This document shows, one piece after another, positions 60,292-64,000 of a stretch of 64,000 nucleotides of DNA (position 1 is its first letter; each line of letters starts with the position of its first letter). A program made the position numbers and the translations under genes. The notes under the pieces were generated by a model. The model saw only the letters and a program-made list of their open reading frames with translations, made no database searches and was not told the origin of the DNA. Origin of the DNA: Puccinia triticina (lineage: Eukaryota > Basidiomycota > Pucciniomycetes > Pucciniales > Pucciniaceae); contig NC_070575.1 in the NCBI RefSeq assembly GCF_026914185.1, positions 3,245,001-3,309,000 on the forward strand. The letters are read 5' to 3'.

Positions 60292-60593
60292 ATCAACCAT
60301 GTCCAGCCTCCAAATCGCCCGTCCCAAAAACATTTGAGCATCCACTGAGCCGCTGCCTCCATATTCGGAGCCCCGCCGACTTGGACAGCTTTGATGCGAT
60401 CTGCAATTGCTGAGAGCAATTTCTCCGTGGGTAAAGGTTGAGAAGCATCAATATCGTTGCTGATGGACGGAGCAAAAGACGGAGGGAGCTTCAGAATTTC
60501 GGATATCCTCAGGATGGATTTAGAAGGCGAAGAATATCGCAGGAGAAGAAGGTGGAAGAGGTATGATGCTAGGTCATAAGGGTCGAAAAGATC
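60292..60593 (-). pseudogene. 5'-truncated fragment resembling mitochondrial GTPase MTG1 C-terminus
   Basis: One open stretch reads LFDPYDLASYLFHLLLLRYS, then ILRISEILKLPPSF, LPTEKLLSAIADRI, and VQVGGAPNMEAAAQWMLKCF-WDGRFGG. The end (GGAPNxEAAAxxxL...GxxG) resembles the C-terminal helical domain of MTG1-type GTPases that assist mitochondrial ribosome assembly. No GTPase motifs occur upstream: a TGA lies nine bases before, and the next 400 bases are AT-rich repeats. Either the rest was lost or it lies behind an intron longer than is usual here. Weak call. Confidence 0.4.
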
Positions 60594-62741
60594 TCTGGTT
60601 CATTGTTGAGCTCGAAGAAGTTTATTCAGAGCAATACATAATTGCAAAGCGAGACAACCATATCAATAAGATCAGATGATAAGAGCAATGGAGTGTGATC
60701 AAGAAAGACGCCCAGAGTGCGACCGAGAAATATGACTATATGATTTTAAGACCGAGTGATAAAAGCAATGGATAACAGCCAATAAAGACAAGATCAGAGC
60801 AATAAATCACAATTGGGAAATAAACTGTATTGATTGATCAATCAATTGAGAAAGAAAGAGAACTGTATCTTGATCGATCGAGAAAGAGGATCGTATTTTG
60901 ATCGATTGGAAAAGAGAACCGTATCAATAAGAGCAATAAGAGCAATAGAATGCAACCAAGTGACTGTTAAACATGATTGATGTTGAAAAGGTGAAGCACA
61001 TAAATAGATCAGCGAGTGGAGGAAGGACAGATTCACAATACAAGTCATGCTTACAATTTATTCTTTCTTTTTGTTTTCCTTTGCCTCTTTAAATTTCTTC
61101 TCAAGCCACACCTGGCAAACATGATTGTTTGCAGTCCGAAGGAGGGTAAGGAAGGTGCGGGCCGAGCCGTTTTGAGTTTCTTTGGTTTGGCTGTTGGCTT
61201 CTTGGGCTTGGTTTTCTTGGACTGAGCCATTGGAGTAGGTGTTGTTGTTGGGTTGGGTGTTGATGAGAGTGGTGGGATGGTGTCCATTAGGACAATTGGA
61301 TCAATGAGATTGATGGACTTGGGCATTTGATGCTACTGGGATGGCGGCGGCGGCGGAGAGAAAAATAGCATCCAAAAAACAGGTCCGGACCTGTTTTTGA
61401 AAATGGGTGATTTTCAAGGGAATCTGTTTTCTGGATTTCACAAAAAACAGGTGCTGTGGTACGTGTTTTTTGGGGAAAACTGTTTTTTGTAGAAAAAAAC
61501 AATTTTCCCGGGAAAAACTGTTTTTTGTAGAAAAAAACAATTTTCCCGGGAAAAACTGTTTTTCCGCCTGCTATGGTACAGGCCCTTAGGGACGCTTGAC
61601 CTTCATTGCGACGTCAAAGGGTCCTCTTTGTTGCGTCAAACTTTCAAGTGTCGCCGGGATCCTTGGCGCCACTCACAAGAAGCGCGGTGGCTTGAGGGTG
61701 GCCGCTCAGCGCCAAGAAACAACCGACGAACAACGTTTTAACCATAACCCGTACAAGCCTAGGTTGTTAATTTGTACGATAACACATTAAACGACGAGGT
61801 CGGGTTCGGGGCATGTGCATCGGTTCAGAGGCCCAACATGAACATGATTTTTTCTGCCGATGAGCAGCTACGCATAGATATGTAGACTCCCCAACCTCTG
61901 AAAGTTTCACATAAAGTGTACTACATTCTCCGCGTAAATCTGAGTGAGCGAGCGCGGATCGTCTGATGACCAGTGATCTGGATTGAAGCTGGCTTCACGA
62001 ATTGTTGTACTTGGTCTGATTTGACTCCGGGATAGCTAGTCTTGAGCTTCTGGCCTGTAAGAATGGATCGTAAAAATCACAAAAGTTGACAGCTGGCTGC
62101 TGGATACTCTACGTGGTACTGGCACCCAGCATACTCGATCTGTTTTTTTTTCAAGAATTCGTAACGGGCATCATTGAATAGTGGATTCGTGTTGCTTAGA
62201 ATGGTATTTACTATTCATAAATAACTCGTTGTACTGGCCCTGCTGATGTGACTATTCAGCTCCCAGAGAGGTCGGCAACTCAGTGGATCAGGAAGGATGA
62301 ATCAATCAGTCGCTTGAATCGGAGAGCGTTTCGCAAATTACATTTCAATGATCCCCTCCCTGATCAAGTCTGGCACTGTGTTGTGCATCCAGGTGCTTTT
62401 CGATCAGGATCCCGGAAGCTCGAGCCGAGTTGATAAAGCAGCTTGGCTCATCTGTGTATGTATGTCCATTTTATTGGAAGGATATTCACCCTTAAAAACT
62501 CGGTGAGTGCATAAAGTGTTTTTTAGTATCAGATTATGCTTTCTTTCCAAACAGACTGTCATGAAAGGGCCTTCTTTGCCTTGGAAAACTGTGCAGTAGA
62601 TATTAAATAGAGAATCCAACTGGGTTTCGGGACCCATTCCTATGATTCTTTAACTTCGCACCATTCCAACCAGTTGGAATTCATCGACCCCTTTCGAAAC
62701 CCCTTTCAAACTCAAGTATACCCCTCCCCCTACATCACGAC
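60594..62741. other. Repeat-rich intergenic region
   Basis: 60620-61000 contains many AAGAGCAAT, GATCGATC and AGAAAGAG words. 61051-61326 in reverse is a Lys/Pro-rich frame with no domain. 61478-61563 is a short tandem repeat listed separately. 61570-62741 shows no supportable gene; one short frame at 62248-62433 has no similarity I recognise. Confidence 0.35.
61478..61563. repeat. 38-bp tandem repeat with internal palindrome
   Basis: About 2.2 copies of a 38-base unit containing CTGTTTTTTGTAGAAAAAAA and TTTTCCCGGGAAAA; the latter is a perfect palindrome. The repeat sits within T/A-rich sequence that carries further ACAG-TTTT words on both sides. Confidence 0.75.
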
Positions 62742-63588
62742 ATGGTACCCGTGCATGTGCAACTTTTGGCGCTTATGGCATTCAACTTGATTTATTCTTA
62801 CTGTTCGCCGCCCGGCGGCCACCAAGAATTCGGTATCTTGAACAAGAGAACGCAATCCAATATCCAACGGAACGCCTTGCCACCTTGCGGAGAAAAATGT
62901 ATAGCGAAGTCATTATCGGAGACGGCCTCTTGTCATCCGGTTGGTCCTCGCTCTCATACAGAAGACAATCTCTAATCCTCTACTCTAACATTGACCTGTC
63001 TTTTCTTATTAATTGTTTTTTTTTTTTTTTTTTTTCATTAGGCGGATAGCTGGTGCTTATGCCACACCGGACCATGGCAGCTCAAATTGGAACAGTGCTT
63101 TGAAACTACTTGCAGTTCCCCCGTCGATATGCTCACTTCACTAGTTGCCAATCACGATTTTTGTACGAAACTCAGTCCAACTCCAACGAAGCCTCCAAAA
63201 AAGCCACAAACGAACCCTTTCAAATCCTTACCCATTGATTCGAGTCTGCAAAATCAAACCACAACGGCAGCGACGGTTGCACCGCAATCATCTGGAGCAG
63301 AGAAGCCTCGTCCAAATGCCACTGAACTGTTTCACGGAGTAGTAAGCATCTTACTTTCATCCACATACACATATCGTTCTTCGTTTCTCTCTTCTCTCCC
63401 TATATCTAAAACTGAAGTATATGTTGCTGAGTTTCCATCCTGGATTACAAATGCAGTCTTTTAGAAATCAAACTCTGGCACCACATTCCCCTTTCGAATC
63501 TACTTCCTCGGCCTTAATAATTTTTAATTTTCATTTGATTTATTTTCATTTGGGGATGTTCGCTTTGATTTTCAACATGACCGAGTAA
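62742..63588 (+). CDS. Secreted CFEM-domain protein, possible GPI anchor
   Basis: Exons 62742-62939, 63042-63341 and (inferred) 63457-63588 give 209 residues. A signal peptide (MVPVHVQLLALMAFNLIYSY) is followed by the eight-cysteine CFEM pattern: LPPCGEKC, ETASC, ADSWCLC, EQCFETTC and NHDFC. The Asp before WCLC corresponds to the haem-ligand position in haem-binding CFEM proteins. A Thr/Pro/Asn-rich linker follows. If the third exon is right, the tail (ALIIFNFHLIYFHLGMFALI) is a hydrophobic GPI-attachment signal; without that splice the frame would end at 63464. Rust CFEM proteins are candidates for surface or effector roles. The first two exons are strongly supported. Confidence 0.82.
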
Positions 63589-63710
63589 TTGCTTGGATCA
63601 TTTTCTCCAGTTATTTTAAGGTGTGGAGTAAACCATTACAAGGTAGTTCGGGGACGCCCGCAAAAGCGCCCGAAGTTTGGTGATCGATCACATTGTCGTA
63701 CCTCGCGCAC

Positions 63711-63815
63711 CTAACCTAACGCAAGTCCCTTGCTTTGGACCCCTCTACATTTTATGTGCAAAGCGCCCCTCGCGCAAAGCGCAAGCCTCCAATCCAAAGG
63801 AGGGACTTGGGATTA
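63711..63815. mobile_element. Related end or small member of the 747-bp MULE-like family
   Basis: CTAACCTAACGCAAGTCCCT matches the left end of the 16683 element at most positions. About 90 bases later CCAAAGGAGGGACTT matches the internal inverted partner seen there at 16739-16753. The remainder may lie beyond, or this may be a truncated or solo hairpin end. No target duplication is seen. Confidence 0.5.
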
Positions 63816-64000
63816 ATGTCAACATTTTGGCCTGAGAGCTTTGCATATTGTGGCAGGGAAAATGTTGCCCTCACATTTGCCCCACCTTCCTAAAGAAAAC
63901 ACAACTGACCAAAGGGACTGTTCTATTAGTGTATTAGCAGTCTTATTGTGATTCATCTCTCCTATTAGCATAGCGTTAGAATCACAACTTGTATGTAGTC

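Overview
The window reads as nuclear DNA of a basidiomycete, most likely a rust fungus (Pucciniales, Puccinia-like). The direct grounds are eukaryotic genes with many GT-AG introns of about 50-70 bases (a few GC-AG), a nuclear tRNA-Met with an intron, a CFEM secreted protein, and host genes separated by tens of kilobases of repeats. The Puccinia assignment rests on remembered resemblance of several transposon protein families and is inference.

Layout. 1-8.6 kb is repeat-rich and AT-rich. It holds a transposon end, a duplicated tRNA-like sequence, a GC-rich FRG1 homologue carrying one in-frame stop (4833-5945) and a probable solo LTR. 9.3-18.5 kb holds two tandem paralogues of a large secreted protein. 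The first is intact (9397-13086). The second is split by two transposons with clean target duplications and loses its 3' end. 18.5-23 kb is decayed sequence with one unidentified antisense coding remnant. 23.06-35.25 kb is two adjacent elements with CACTA-like ends, filled with inverted arrays of a ~170-bp satellite. The first encloses a broken tyrosine-recombinase-type retroelement with a solo LTR inside it. 35.3-42.3 kb holds satellite DNA and two copies of a rust transposon protein; the longer copy has a GCM-like zinc finger, a transposase core and a tail resembling ubiquitin proteases, and is split by a 788-bp CACTA-like insertion. 42.65-43.6 kb is a long palindrome made of GACCGG hairpin repeats.

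From 44.4 kb the sequence becomes gene-dense. A vWA-domain protein and an AlkB/ALKBH1-type dioxygenase are divergently transcribed from a 209-bp spacer. A 4,076-bp Tc1/mariner-like element carries a transposase and a convergent second gene. A tRNA-Met, the Hsp90 co-chaperone Cdc37 and an S10 serine carboxypeptidase all lie on the minus strand. The right end has a 5'-truncated MTG1-like fragment and a CFEM protein with a possible GPI tail.

For the vWA, AlkB, Cdc37, FRG1, CFEM and transposase genes I reconstructed splice junctions by hand, and codon phase closes at every exon. The carboxypeptidase was checked for its first three exons only. The least familiar items are the secreted paralogue pair with a duplicated C-terminal module, the satellite-armed CACTA-ended elements, and the two-gene mariner-like element.
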